This document shows, piece after piece, positions 1 to 7,318 of a DNA stretch of 26,945 bases. A program made the position numbers and the translations under genes. The notes under the pieces were generated by a model. It had not been told where the DNA came from, searched no databases, and worked only from the letters and a program-made list of their open reading frames with translations. Every line of letters starts with the position of its first letter. The first letter of the stretch is position 1. The stretch lies in IMG/VR virus record IMGVR_UViG_3300022910_000011, positions 1-26,945 of that record. One strand, 5' to 3'. Source of the DNA: a virus.

Positions 1-164
1 GGGTGATCTTTCCACGGACGGACCGGGCACCGGGTGCCCGTGACGTCTCGTGCCTTACGCCCGGGGAACAGGAACTCCAGCTCCGACGGGTTGTCGTGGA
101 CCAGGATCGCACCTCCCAGAGTGAACACGTCACCGGTGGTGGTCTCCAGGGCGAATTGGCTCAT
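1..164 (-). CDS. Start of an unidentified virion gene (cut by window edge)
   Basis: The first 54 codons of a minus-strand gene are visible; the rest lies outside the window. It begins at the ATG at 164, whose last two bases form part of the TGA stop of the preceding gene (ATGA overlap at 161-164), so translation is probably coupled. The visible N-terminus begins MSQFALETTTGDVFTLGGAI and looks like short beta strands. Siphophage order often puts the major tail protein just after the tail terminator, but these residues are not enough to say so. Product unknown. Confidence 0.6.
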   Translation of the reverse strand, partial: MSQFALETTTGDVFTLGGAILVHDNPSELEFLFPGRKARDVTGTRCPVRPWKDH

Positions 165-604
165 GCGCTCACCCACCGGAGGTGGAGGTCCTGCTGGTAG
201 TGGGCGTACCCGGCACCATCACCGGGGATCCGCCGCGGCTCGGTCCGGGGCGTCACGCTGAAGACCCGGACCTGGTTGAACCCCGCCGGCATGACGAGGA
301 TCTTCGGGATCAGCCCGTGAGCCACAGCGGCGGCCTTGATGGCTTCGGCTGGCTGGGCCGCGAGGTTCCACGGTGGCCGGCCGGAGTTGAGGGACACACC
401 CCAGTTGTCGATCGACATCACCGGCTCGTTCACCGGAACCTCGGTGTTCGGGGTTCCACCGGTGGTGGCCACGGTGGTGAAACCAGACGCCGACCAGGTG
501 GAGTTGTCGGCCGGAAGCTCAGTGGCGACCCGGTTGCCCAGGTACGGCACGGACGCTTTCAGCCAGGCGACGGTGACCATCTCATTGCTCGGTGTGAATC
601 CCAC
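161..604 (-). CDS. Probable tail terminator made from an internal GTG start
   Basis: This is the 147-residue C-terminal part of the 161-2101 frame, reading from the GTG at 604. A GGAGG Shine-Dalgarno sequence (plus-strand CCTCC at 612-616) sits 7 bases upstream, much better than expected by chance inside a gene. The product would begin VGFTPSNEMVTVAWLK, which matches how short actinophage tail-terminator proteins usually start. Tail terminators form a ring that caps the tail tube and joins it to the neck, and this gene lies where one is expected, after the connector genes. No stop codon precedes the GTG in frame, so whether the short protein, the long fusion or both are made cannot be settled from sequence. 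Confidence 0.45.
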   Translation of the reverse strand: MGFTPSNEMVTVAWLKASVPYLGNRVATELPADNSTWSASGFTTVATTGGTPNTEVPVNEPVMSIDNWGVSLNSGRPPWNLAAQPAEAIKAAAVAHGLIPKILVMPAGFNQVRVFSVTPRTEPRRIPGDGAGYAHYQQDLHLRWVSA

Positions 605-2101
605 GCGGGAGCCTCCGGTGTCGCGTAGGTAGCCGATCGATCCGAGCTGGACCGATCCGGTGAGGGTGACGAGGACGGCAACAGCCGACAGGGTGCCCTG
701 TCCGGACAGGCTCACGTCGGCGGTGATCGGCCCGGCCACCTGGCCGAACGCCGAGAGCGCACCGACGCCGGACAGGCCGACGGCCCCGGCCACCGACAGG
801 GCGGCGGCAACCGTGAGCGTCCCGGCTCCGCCGAGCGCGGCCGAGCCGAACGAGGTCCCCTGAGCGGCGGCCTGGAGCGTGCCCTGTCCGGACAGGCCGA
901 GCGCGGCGGCGATGTTCGGCACCACAACGGTGGCCAGCGTCCCGCTACCGGACAGCCCGACGGCGGTCGACGGGGAGGGGGTGCCGACGGCGGCCAGCGT
1001 GCCAGTCCCACCAAGCGCTGCCACACCGGGGACGGACGGCACCCCCGTGGCCGCGAGCGTACCGGCACCGGACAGGGCCGCCGTGCCGAACCCGGCACCA
1101 GAGGCCGTTGCCGTGAGCGTGCCGCCGCCGGAGAGCGCTCCCACGCCGCCCACGGACAGCCCTGCGGACGAGGTAAGGGTTCCGGCACCGGCCAGCACGG
1201 CTGTACCGGTGACACGCGGTGAGCCGACGGCGGACAGCGTGCCAGAGCCGGACAGGACGGCTGATCCGGTGATGGCCGGGACACCCGAGGGGGAGAGCGT
1301 GCCGGAACCCGAGGCCGTAGCAGGCCCGGCCGCACTGGGTGTCCCGGCCGCAGTCATCGTCCCAGCACCGGACAAGCTGGCGCTACCGGCCACGCCGATG
1401 GTGGCGTTGCTGGTGAGCGTTCCGGCCCCGGTGAAGCTGGCCGAGCCGGAGAACGACGGGGCCGAGACCGGACCGATCTCTACGGCTGTGCCGATCTCCT
1501 GGGCCAGGTTGTCCATCTTCATGCCCGTAGCCATGTTGCTGGCCGTGGACGTCGGACGCCCGTACCGCAGGATGTTGATGGTGCTGGCCGTGGTGCCGTT
1601 GCTGGAGGACTTGGAGTCCACCAGCGTGCCGGTTGAGTCGTACACCTTGAGGTTGATCACGCTGGACGAGGTTCCCCAGCCGGTCATCGTCCCGGTGATG
1701 GTGTACTTGGAGCCTGCGGTAAGGGCCGAGGTGGCGGCCGTGGTAGCTGAAGCTCCAGTACCGGAGTTCGCCGTAATCGTGGTGGTGCCCGACGGCATGA
1801 TGATATTGCCCAGGCTGGCCGAGCTGGAGCGGATGTCCAGGATCCGGTGATCACCGGACGGCGCGGATGGCACCGACACCTCGAACCGGAACGCCCCGGA
1901 CGCCGACGCTGTATCAGTCCAGGCAACGAACTGAGTAGCCGTGGTGCTGAACAAATAGGACAGGGCATCCGAAAGCGGGCCAGTCCCGGTGTAAATCGGG
2001 TTACCGACAACCGAGGTGAACGAATCACCGGAGCCGGTATCTCCCGACGTTGCGCTAGCTCCGGGAGTACCTCCCTCGGCGTTGTTGTTCAACCTGGTCA
2101 C
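161..2101 (-). CDS. Lectin-like and glycine-rich repeat protein fused in frame to a tail-terminator-like domain
   Basis: This 646-residue frame has three parts. Residues about 10-200 look like a LamG/concanavalin-type jelly roll (Ser/Thr-rich beta strands). Residues about 208-492 are 13-14 imperfect copies of a 20-21-residue unit with consensus GxAxLSGxGTLxAxG. Residues about 500-646 resemble actinophage tail-terminator/tail-completion proteins (AWLK near the start, then PVMSIDNWG and NSGRPPWN). The first two parts suggest a surface decoration or fibre protein that could bind cell-surface sugars. The last part should sit at the head-proximal end of the tail. A strong internal ribosome site at 604 suggests the terminator is also, or only, made separately. 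The gene follows the stop of the 2108-2455 gene by a few bases. Lectin and terminator assignments are from recall of family patterns only. Confidence 0.6.
   Translation of the reverse strand: MTRLNNNAEGGTPGASATSGDTGSGDSFTSVVGNPIYTGTGPLSDALSYLFSTTATQFVAWTDTASASGAFRFEVSVPSAPSGDHRILDIRSSSASLGNIIMPSGTTTITANSGTGASATTAATSALTAGSKYTITGTMTGWGTSSSVINLKVYDSTGTLVDSKSSSNGTTASTINILRYGRPTSTASNMATGMKMDNLAQEIGTAVEIGPVSAPSFSGSASFTGAGTLTSNATIGVAGSASLSGAGTMTAAGTPSAAGPATASGSGTLSPSGVPAITGSAVLSGSGTLSAVGSPRVTGTAVLAGAGTLTSSAGLSVGGVGALSGGGTLTATASGAGFGTAALSGAGTLAATGVPSVPGVAALGGTGTLAAVGTPSPSTAVGLSGSGTLATVVVPNIAAALGLSGQGTLQAAAQGTSFGSAALGGAGTLTVAAALSVAGAVGLSGVGALSAFGQVAGPITADVSLSGQGTLSAVAVLVTLTGSVQLGSIGYLRDTGGSRVGFTPSNEMVTVAWLKASVPYLGNRVATELPADNSTWSASGFTTVATTGGTPNTEVPVNEPVMSIDNWGVSLNSGRPPWNLAAQPAEAIKAAAVAHGLIPKILVMPAGFNQVRVFSVTPRTEPRRIPGDGAGYAHYQQDLHLRWVSA
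620..1475 (-). repeat. Coding tandem repeat, period about 60-63 bp
   Basis: About 13-14 degenerate units encode the repeated GxAxLSGxGTLxAxG motif of the 161-2101 protein. Units differ at many synonymous and replacement positions, so this is an old protein repeat rather than a recent satellite. Regular 20-residue Gly/Ala-rich units suggest a repetitive beta fold or stalk linking the N-terminal lectin-like part to the C-terminal domain. Confidence 0.8.
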
Positions 2102-2107
2102 AGGGGT

Positions 2108-2455
2108 TTACTCCCGGTAGAAAGCGGACTTGAACCAGCCGACTACAGGGCGACCGTTCAAATTGTTGGGGAACACGAATCGGACAATAAAAGTGTCGGC
2201 GTCTGGGCTCTGCGGTCCGATGGACGGAATGCCTCGCTCGTACTCCTGGCCGGGGTCGTTGTAGTTGATTGAATAGCTCGCGTACATCCGGATGTTGGAC
2301 TCCACCACTGCCAGGTGCTGGTAGCCCTCGGGCTTGGGAAACACCATCTCGATGTACGGCAGTCCGCCAGTAAGGCCGCTTTCACCGGGCTCATCCACCT
2401 GAAGATCCCAGGCGTAGGTGGATCGTTCGAACTTCTGAAAGATCAAATCGGTCAT
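2108..2455 (-). CDS. Unidentified virion-module protein, 115 aa
   Basis: The product begins MTDLIFQKFERSTYAWDLQV and is rich in aromatic residues and predicted beta strands, with no motif I recognise. It starts at the ATG at 2455, overlapping the end of the beta-helix gene, and stops just before the lectin/repeat gene. Its place inside a run of decoration-type genes suggests a virion structural or assembly role, perhaps an accessory to one of the two appendage proteins beside it. That is inference from position only. Confidence 0.65.
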   Translation of the reverse strand: MTDLIFQKFERSTYAWDLQVDEPGESGLTGGLPYIEMVFPKPEGYQHLAVVESNIRMYASYSINYNDPGQEYERGIPSIGPQSPDADTFIVRFVFPNNLNGRPVVGWFKSAFYRE

Positions 2456-3591
2456 CAGAATTGGACTCCTGTCATGGTCGCGCCGTCCACATAGGTGTTG
2501 GCGTCAGTCCCGAGGGTGGGGAACGTGATGTGACCGGCCCAGTTACCGGAGAACCGAGCGGTGTTCGTGTCGTCCGGCCCCGATCCCTGATTGGCCTGGG
2601 ACCGGTCGAACCGGTTGCGCAGCCAGGTACCGAGACTAGCCACACCGGTGGACCACGGGTTGCCGCCGCCGTTGATGCAGTTCTCTCCGCCCCGGAACTC
2701 GCAGTCCGTGACGACGAAACCAGTGGATGGGCCCTGGCTGGACAGGATCATCATGGCGCTGAAGTCCGGCCCCGACATCTCCCCGGTGCTCCACTTCCCG
2801 GTCCCGTTCGACGTCCAGGCCGGGACGAACGGCCAGCCCCCGGGCTGGGAGCCGACGGCCACGCTGGTACGCGGCGCGTTGTCCGCGAGCCCGTACGCCT
2901 GGGCCTCGGTGTAGAGCGTCCCGGACGCCGAGACCAGGGCCACATGGGCGTACTGGAGGGCTGGCCGGGCGTCGATCAAAACCCGGTCCAGGATGGTGCC
3001 GGAACCGCCGGCCTGGACGAACCCGTCATTGTGGGTGACCTGGTCCGTGGGGTGGACGTCACCCGGGGCCGCCCCCGTCCACCGGGCCAGCTTGCGAATC
3101 ACTACCCGGTGCAGTTCCACACCGGTAGCCCAGTTGGCCGCGCTCGCGGTGTAGCCGGACTTGGCCACCGAGACGCCATCCGTCGTCTTCTCGATCAGGA
3201 CGTCATTCAGGATGAAGTTCTGGCCCTGGATGGCATTGCGGTTGCCGGGCGTCTTGGTCCGCAAGATGCACCGGTTCAAGGTGATCCGGCGCGCGGCTGT
3301 ATTGGTCACGCTCACCAGCGGGGAGCCGGAGGTGTCACCGGTGATGATGCAGTCGTTCAGCGTGATGTCGGTGCCGGTGAACGACACCCGGGCGCCGTCG
3401 AAGTGCACGCCGTTCACCACCGTGCCGGAACCAGAATAGGTGGTGTTCGACGTGATGGTGCTGGTGGTCTGCCCCCAGGTCGCCATCTCGGCGTCGGTCG
3501 GTATTCCGGTGCTGATCGTCGCCGAGGCTGACGCCGTACCGACGTGACCCCCCGCATCCGTAACGGTAGCGGTGACGACGATCGAGACCAT
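2455..3591 (-). CDS. Right-handed beta-helix protein, likely virion appendage
   Basis: A 378-residue protein. After an Ig-like first stretch of about 30 residues, from about residue 60 onward it shows the short-strand, Asn-rich ladder typical of pectate-lyase-like parallel beta-helices (for example ITLNDCIITGD, ITLNRCILR, FILNDVLIEK, LHRVVIRK, FVVTDCEFRGG). Such folds occur in phage tailspikes and in surface proteins that bind or cut polysaccharide. I cannot identify catalytic residues with confidence. The ATG at 3591 overlaps the stop of the Ig-like gene (ATGA). Its place in the neck/connector module, far from the usual tail-fibre region, points to a head or neck appendage. Confidence 0.7.
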   Translation of the reverse strand: MVSIVVTATVTDAGGHVGTASASATISTGIPTDAEMATWGQTTSTITSNTTYSGSGTVVNGVHFDGARVSFTGTDITLNDCIITGDTSGSPLVSVTNTAARRITLNRCILRTKTPGNRNAIQGQNFILNDVLIEKTTDGVSVAKSGYTASAANWATGVELHRVVIRKLARWTGAAPGDVHPTDQVTHNDGFVQAGGSGTILDRVLIDARPALQYAHVALVSASGTLYTEAQAYGLADNAPRTSVAVGSQPGGWPFVPAWTSNGTGKWSTGEMSGPDFSAMMILSSQGPSTGFVVTDCEFRGGENCINGGGNPWSTGVASLGTWLRNRFDRSQANQGSGPDDTNTARFSGNWAGHITFPTLGTDANTYVDGATMTGVQF

Positions 3592-3857
3592 CAGGCAGTC
3601 GCGGTGAAGATCGACTGACTGGAGGTGGCCGCACCCGGGGTCCAGGTGCGAGCCGGGACGCTGGAGACGGCCACCGAACCGGGGTCGATCTGGACAGTGG
3701 TGGTCGCTGTCCCGGTGCCACCGGTGGTGTCGGTGACCACGATGGTCACGGTGAGCGGCGCCCTGTCGATGTCCGCGTGGGTGACGGTCAGCGTCATCAG
3801 TTCGCCAGGGGCGTACGTCGACTTGTTGAATGCCGCGCTGGCGGTGGGATTGGCCAT
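3591..3857 (-). CDS. Small Ig-like domain protein, 88 aa
   Basis: The short product alternates hydrophobic and Thr/Val-rich strands (for example LMTLTVTHADIDRAPLTVTI and ATTTVQID), as in a single Ig-like beta sandwich. Ig-like domains are common on phage capsids and tails and usually bind cell-surface carbohydrate weakly. The start of the next gene's product (MVSIVVTATVTDAGGHV) resembles the same pattern, so the two genes may share or split an Ig domain. It starts at the ATG at 3857, 8 bases after the preceding gene. Confidence 0.65.
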   Translation of the reverse strand: MANPTASAAFNKSTYAPGELMTLTVTHADIDRAPLTVTIVVTDTTGGTGTATTTVQIDPGSVAVSSVPARTWTPGAATSSQSIFTATA

Positions 3858-3864
3858 GGGTGCC

Positions 3865-4206
3865 TCAGGTCTGGGTGTAGGTGAAGGTCACCACGTAGGT
3901 GCCCTGGGACGCGAACGCCTGGCTGGTGACCGAGGCCCCGTCCAGGTAGGTGCCGGCCGCCGACGCCGAGTGCACGCCGACGCCGAGGACGGTGGTTCCG
4001 GCCGGGATGTCGAACGTGGCGCTCGCGGTGACGACACCGGACGCACCGGACCAGGACAGTGACTTACGGGCGTAGGCCGGGCTACCGCCGGTCACCTCGG
4101 TGCCGGCGGCGGAACCGGGCGCGGTGGTGTAGGCGGCACCCCAGAGAGCCGCGGCCCCGTAGGCAACGGCCAGTGTCTGGCGCTGGGTGGCGGTCTGGAT
4201 AGCCAT
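3865..4206 (-). CDS. Conserved virion decoration-type protein, 113 aa
   Basis: The product begins MAIQTATQRQTLAVAYGAAA and continues as alternating Gly/Ser/Thr-rich beta strands. It resembles small proteins common in the head or tail modules of actinobacterial phages, whose exact role I do not know. It starts at the ATG at 4206, right after the gp10-like gene, and is followed by the Ig-like gene. A decoration or fibre-attachment role is inferred from composition and position. Confidence 0.6.
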   Translation of the reverse strand: MAIQTATQRQTLAVAYGAAALWGAAYTTAPGSAAGTEVTGGSPAYARKSLSWSGASGVVTASATFDIPAGTTVLGVGVHSASAAGTYLDGASVTSQAFASQGTYVVTFTYTQT

Positions 4207-4208
4207 GT

Positions 4209-4586
4209 CTATCTCCCTGCTCGGATGTGGCGCTTCTGGTAGAGAGCAGGACGCATGTACGCCTGCTCTGGGGTGCCAGGATGATGGACGACGCCAGAGC
4301 GTGCGTAAAAGCCGGTCTCCCGGTTGGCCAGGGCATAGTCACCATGGGCCCGGATGATGTGGGGGCGGGAGCCGTACTCGGTGGGAGCCCAGTGGTCGGT
4401 ACCGACGAAAATCTTCGCGGTACCGGCGAAATGGAACTGGTGGATGGACGCTCGCAGTTCGCCAGTGTCGATCGGCACGTACCGCTTGGCGTCTTTCTCC
4501 ACGTCGTCGGTCACGTTTTCCACGCACCGGTCGGCAAGATTCTGGATCTTCAGGAATGCGTCAGGGTCCAGCACAACGACTGTCAC
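4209..4586 (-). CDS. HK97 gp10-like head-tail joining protein
   Basis: A 125-residue protein with the hallmark segments of the HK97 gp10/neck family: a first helix, then YVPIDTGELRASIHQ, a WAPTEYGSRPH segment and a C-terminal PAL motif region (AYMRPALYQ). The family completes the head-tail interface of siphophages. It starts with GTG at 4586. An 80-bp gap (4587-4665) separates it from the preceding connector gene, and I see no structure in that gap. Confidence 0.75.
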   Translation of the reverse strand: MTVVVLDPDAFLKIQNLADRCVENVTDDVEKDAKRYVPIDTGELRASIHQFHFAGTAKIFVGTDHWAPTEYGSRPHIIRAHGDYALANRETGFYARSGVVHHPGTPEQAYMRPALYQKRHIRAGR

Positions 4587-4665
4587 ACGATCACATCCCT
4601 TGGCTTCTCGCCGTAGGTACCGGTGCCGACGTGAGCCCGTTCTCCAGGCCGCCAGCGGTTTCAGT

Positions 4666-5004
4666 CTAGCTGGTGGTGGGCACCCGGGTGAGGTCCAGGC
4701 GTCGATCGTTCCCGGTGATCGGGTTGCTCACCGTGGTAGCGGCGTCCACCTGGTAGTAGGTGACGCCGTCCCGGTCCAGGAGCCGATCACCCTGGCGGAC
4801 ATCGACGTTCGCGTTGCACCGGCCGGTGAAGGTGATCACCGATTTCTGCCGGTCGTCGGCGTGGTCCGTCGTCGACCGGGCTGTCTCGATGATGGAGATC
4901 GGCACGCCGACCGTGACCACCGTGCCGGTGTCCGTCGGGTCATCGAACAAGCTGGTGCCGGCGCCACGAAGGACACTCACCCGCGTAGTGGCCAGGGCCC
5001 TCAC
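4666..5004 (-). CDS. Probable head-closure (stopper) protein
   Basis: A 112-residue protein. The pattern of beta strands, with a central RQGDRLLDRDGVTYYQVDAA segment, is like phage head-completion/stopper proteins, which plug the connector after DNA packaging. Start chosen at the GTG at 5004 because it overlaps the TGA of the upstream adaptor gene (GTGA); the longer open frame upstream lies over that gene and is not needed. Order adaptor, stopper, gp10-like is the usual one. The family call rests on position and strand pattern rather than a decisive motif. Confidence 0.6.
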   Translation of the reverse strand: MRALATTRVSVLRGAGTSLFDDPTDTGTVVTVGVPISIIETARSTTDHADDRQKSVITFTGRCNANVDVRQGDRLLDRDGVTYYQVDAATTVSNPITGNDRRLDLTRVPTTS

Positions 5005-5432
5005 GGCGCAGACCATTCGGTGTACGAATCGGACTCCTCGTTCAGGAAGTCCAGCACCAGGCCGCGGCCCTGGCGCACCGGCGGCGTCCGCAAGGTGCGC
5101 GTACCCTTCCAGGTCAGGTTCTTCAGTGACCGGGCGGCGATCGGTGCCAGCACCTTGGCCCACTCGGCCGTGGTCTGTACGGACAGGCCGTCCGACGACA
5201 GAGAGTCGTACTGGCTGGACCCGGTGAGGTTCGGCTGGGACGACACCCAGGCGGCCTGCCACTGAATGGCCGCCCGGATCCAGTACAGATCCCGCCCACT
5301 GATCCCCCCGGAAGCGTCCGGCGTCCGGTTGATGTAGACGGTGACGATGCCGTCCGAGGCCGCCAGGTCAGCGGCCGACGGCGTGACACCGGTGGTGTTG
5401 GTGACGTCGGAGATCGTTACGCCCCAGGTCAT
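5001..5432 (-). CDS. Head-tail adaptor (connector) protein
   Basis: A 143-residue, mainly helical protein (helices around DLYWIRAAIQWQAAW and AEWAKVLAPIAARSLKNLTW) matching the style of head-tail adaptor proteins that dock under the portal. It starts at the ATG at 5432 after a leader that contains a strong hairpin (5457-5500), and ends in a GTGA overlap with the stopper gene. Its location two genes after the major capsid supports the call. Confidence 0.65.
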   Translation of the reverse strand: MTWGVTISDVTNTTGVTPSAADLAASDGIVTVYINRTPDASGGISGRDLYWIRAAIQWQAAWVSSQPNLTGSSQYDSLSSDGLSVQTTAEWAKVLAPIAARSLKNLTWKGTRTLRTPPVRQGRGLVLDFLNEESDSYTEWSAP

Positions 5433-5456
5433 CGCACGATCCTTTCGTCGGTAGGT

Positions 5457-5500
5457 CCGGCCGGCGGAGCAGGAGGCACCCCAGAATCTCCGCCGGCCGG
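5457..5500 (-). terminator. Strong hairpin after the capsid pair of genes
   Basis: A perfect 13-bp inverted repeat: CCGGCCGGCGGAG at 5457-5469 pairs with 5488-5500, with an 18-base loop. It lies between the stop at 5505 and the adaptor start at 5432. There is no clear U-tract, so it may be a partial terminator or an RNA end-protection element that lets capsid be made in excess over connector proteins. Confidence 0.6.
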
Positions 5501-5504
5501 GGCT

Positions 5505-6014
5505 CTACTTGGCCTTGTCCGGGAGGGTCGATCCGCCCTGGGCCGCGATGGCGTTGCCGGGAACCACGACACTGGCCGCCGCTTCCGGCTCCTCCGAGCT
5601 GGCCGGAACCACCTCCACCGAGTAGGTGAGGGCACAAGTACCGGTCCACTTGTTCACCGGTCCGGCACCGTCGAATGTGGCCTCCGCCCGAGGGTGCAGG
5701 CCCAAGTTCAGGGCCTCCTGGAGAACAGCAACCTTGTTGGCCTCGTGCATGGCGTCGTGGTCGCTGGAGTTCCAGTCCGACGTAGCGTCGTCCTGGAGGT
5801 TCGGATCCGAGACCACCGGCTTCTGGATGTTGAACACCCGGTGGAACCGGCCATCCGCCGGCCAGGGGTCACGCCCGGCGGTATCCGGGGTTCGACGCTG
5901 AACGATCTCGTGATCGGTCAACTCGTTCTCGTCCTTGAACCGAGGCGTGCCCTTGACCGTGATCGACTGATCGTCGGCCGGGGGCGCAGGCTTGGTGCTC
6001 TCGTTCTTGGCCAT
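5505..6014 (-). CDS. Conserved unknown protein downstream of major capsid, 169 aa
   Basis: The product has a charged, Pro-rich, probably disordered N-terminus (about 60 residues), a middle part around FHRVFNIQKP and HEANKVAVLQEALNLGL, and an Ala/Pro-rich C-terminus. I do not recognise a family. It starts at the ATG at 6014, four bases after the capsid stop, and is followed by the strong hairpin at 5457-5500, so it shares the capsid transcript and may be made in similar amounts. A capsid-associated role is plausible only from position. Confidence 0.65.
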   Translation of the reverse strand: MAKNESTKPAPPADDQSITVKGTPRFKDENELTDHEIVQRRTPDTAGRDPWPADGRFHRVFNIQKPVVSDPNLQDDATSDWNSSDHDAMHEANKVAVLQEALNLGLHPRAEATFDGAGPVNKWTGTCALTYSVEVVPASSEEPEAAASVVVPGNAIAAQGGSTLPDKAK

Positions 6015-6017
6015 CGC

Positions 6018-7001
6018 TTACGCCACGCGCTCGGCGATGGCGAAACCGTTCTCGGTGCCGAGCACGAACCCGCGCCGCATGGCCGCCTTCATCAGCGCCT
6101 CGTCCGTCAGGTACCCGACCCCGTTACCGGCACGCTGGAGGGCGAATCCGGGGTTCGGGCTGGCGATCTGCGGAGACAGGCGGGCCATGCCCTTCACGAA
6201 CAAGTCCCGGTTGCCGATGATCAGCAACGGGTTCCCGGTCGGGTTGGACGTGTTGACGGCCGACACCCGGGCACCCATCGACCAGGTGACCGGGTACCCG
6301 AACAGGGTGGCCCGGGTGATCCCCTCCAGGGTCGGACTCTCGTTGAAGATCGGCTGACCGGTGGTGTCGAGGACGCCCCGCAGGAACGCTTTCCAGGCCG
6401 GGTTGGCGATGACGAACCCCTGGGACTCGTCGAAGAAATTCGACTGTTCGTACTTGCCGACGAAGTCAGAGAACGCTGTGTACTTCACCGCACCGGTGGC
6501 CGAGGCCGAGATGGTCTGGTAGTTGGTGTCGGCGGTGTACTGGTAGACACCCGAGGCGGAGTTGGTGGTCCGCAACGCCTTGTAGACGCTGGTCCAGTTG
6601 ACGGTGGTGCCGTTCTCGGCGGCACTGGTGCCGAGGGTGCCGTTGTCGAAGAACAGCGCCATGTTCCGGGACGCGCCGATGCGCTTGGTGGCCAGGATGT
6701 CCGGGCCGGCGTCGGTGAGGTCTTCCTCGGCCACACGCAGGACGCCACCGGCCTTGCGGGCGGTGAGCTGGACGTAGTCGTTGACGCCCGAGGTCTCGGT
6801 GTACGCGGCACCCTTGGCCACGGACGAGATGGCGAAGTCACCGGACCGGGGAATCTGCTTGGTGTCGGTGGCCATCGGCTCAGGCCGGGCCAGCTTCTCG
6901 GTGGCCGAGTACTGGATGAGCGCCTGGATGGCGACGTCTCCGGATTCGACGGCGATCCAGCCGCCGGAACCGTTACCGCCGAATGATTCGCGGTTGGGCA
7001 T
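6018..7001 (-). CDS. Major capsid protein, HK97 fold
   Basis: A 327-residue protein with the layout of HK97-fold capsids in actinophages: an N-terminal arm, a segment around DFAISSVAKGAAYTE, the VLRVAEEDLTD stretch preceding the long spine helix, and a C-terminal part (LTDEALMKAAMRRGFVLGTE). It would build the head shell around the scaffold. The ATG at 7001 follows a GGAG ribosome site 7 bases upstream that lies in the stop region of the small upstream gene. Scaffold upstream and connectors downstream fit the standard head order. Confidence 0.85.
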   Translation of the reverse strand: MPNRESFGGNGSGGWIAVESGDVAIQALIQYSATEKLARPEPMATDTKQIPRSGDFAISSVAKGAAYTETSGVNDYVQLTARKAGGVLRVAEEDLTDAGPDILATKRIGASRNMALFFDNGTLGTSAAENGTTVNWTSVYKALRTTNSASGVYQYTADTNYQTISASATGAVKYTAFSDFVGKYEQSNFFDESQGFVIANPAWKAFLRGVLDTTGQPIFNESPTLEGITRATLFGYPVTWSMGARVSAVNTSNPTGNPLLIIGNRDLFVKGMARLSPQIASPNPGFALQRAGNGVGYLTDEALMKAAMRRGFVLGTENGFAIAERVA

Positions 7002-7004
7002 GGC

Positions 7005-7205
7005 CTAACTCCTGAGGTTGGTGGAGATGGCCAGGAACGCATCGCGCATCCCGGCACAGTGGGTGTAGTGATCCGTGCCGGTACTCATCCAGGCTGCCTC
7101 GATGGCGGCCTGGGCATTCCACTCTGCGGCGTAGGCGTCACAAGCCGCCGCAACGATGGCCTTGCTCTCGTCGGTGTAGACCGACGTCGGCACCACGTTG
7201 TTCAC
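7005..7205 (-). CDS. Small unidentified protein before major capsid, 66 aa
   Basis: Start chosen at the GTG at 7205 rather than further upstream. The longer frame would run through a strong hairpin, and an AAGG ribosome site lies 7 bases before this GTG. The product (VNNVVPTSVYTDESKAIVAA at its start) is largely helical with two Cys and three His, but no clear metal site. Ends with TAG just before the capsid ribosome site. A small head protein or assembly factor is possible; function unknown. Confidence 0.6.
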   Translation of the reverse strand: MNNVVPTSVYTDESKAIVAAACDAYAAEWNAQAAIEAAWMSTGTDHYTHCAGMRDAFLAISTNLRS

Positions 7206-7216
7206 AGGTGAACCTT

Positions 7217-7253
7217 CCGGACGGGGTGAGTGGTTGGCGCTCACCCCGTCCGG
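7217..7253 (-). terminator. Strong leader hairpin upstream of the capsid genes
   Basis: CCGGACGGGGTGAG at 7217-7230 pairs perfectly (14 bp) with 7240-7253 around a 9-base loop. It lies in the 113-bp gap between the scaffold stop (7319) and the GTG at 7205. There is no U-tract on either strand, so a stability or processing element, or an attenuator, is as likely as a terminator. Confidence 0.6.
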
Positions 7254-7318
7254 GGAAGCTACGGTGCGGTAACCCTCGACCGTCCGGTGAGAGTCTCCTA
7301 GTCCAGGCCAGGGTACAC

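Noticed and set aside
620-1475. Regular 60-bp repeats that could suggest a CRISPR array
   Set aside because: The repeats are degenerate, in frame and encode a 20-residue protein motif; there are no identical repeat units or unique spacers.
879-1850. Plus-strand frame rich in Pro/Val opposite the repeat protein
   Set aside because: Its repeats are the mirror of the minus-strand coding repeats; no start signal.
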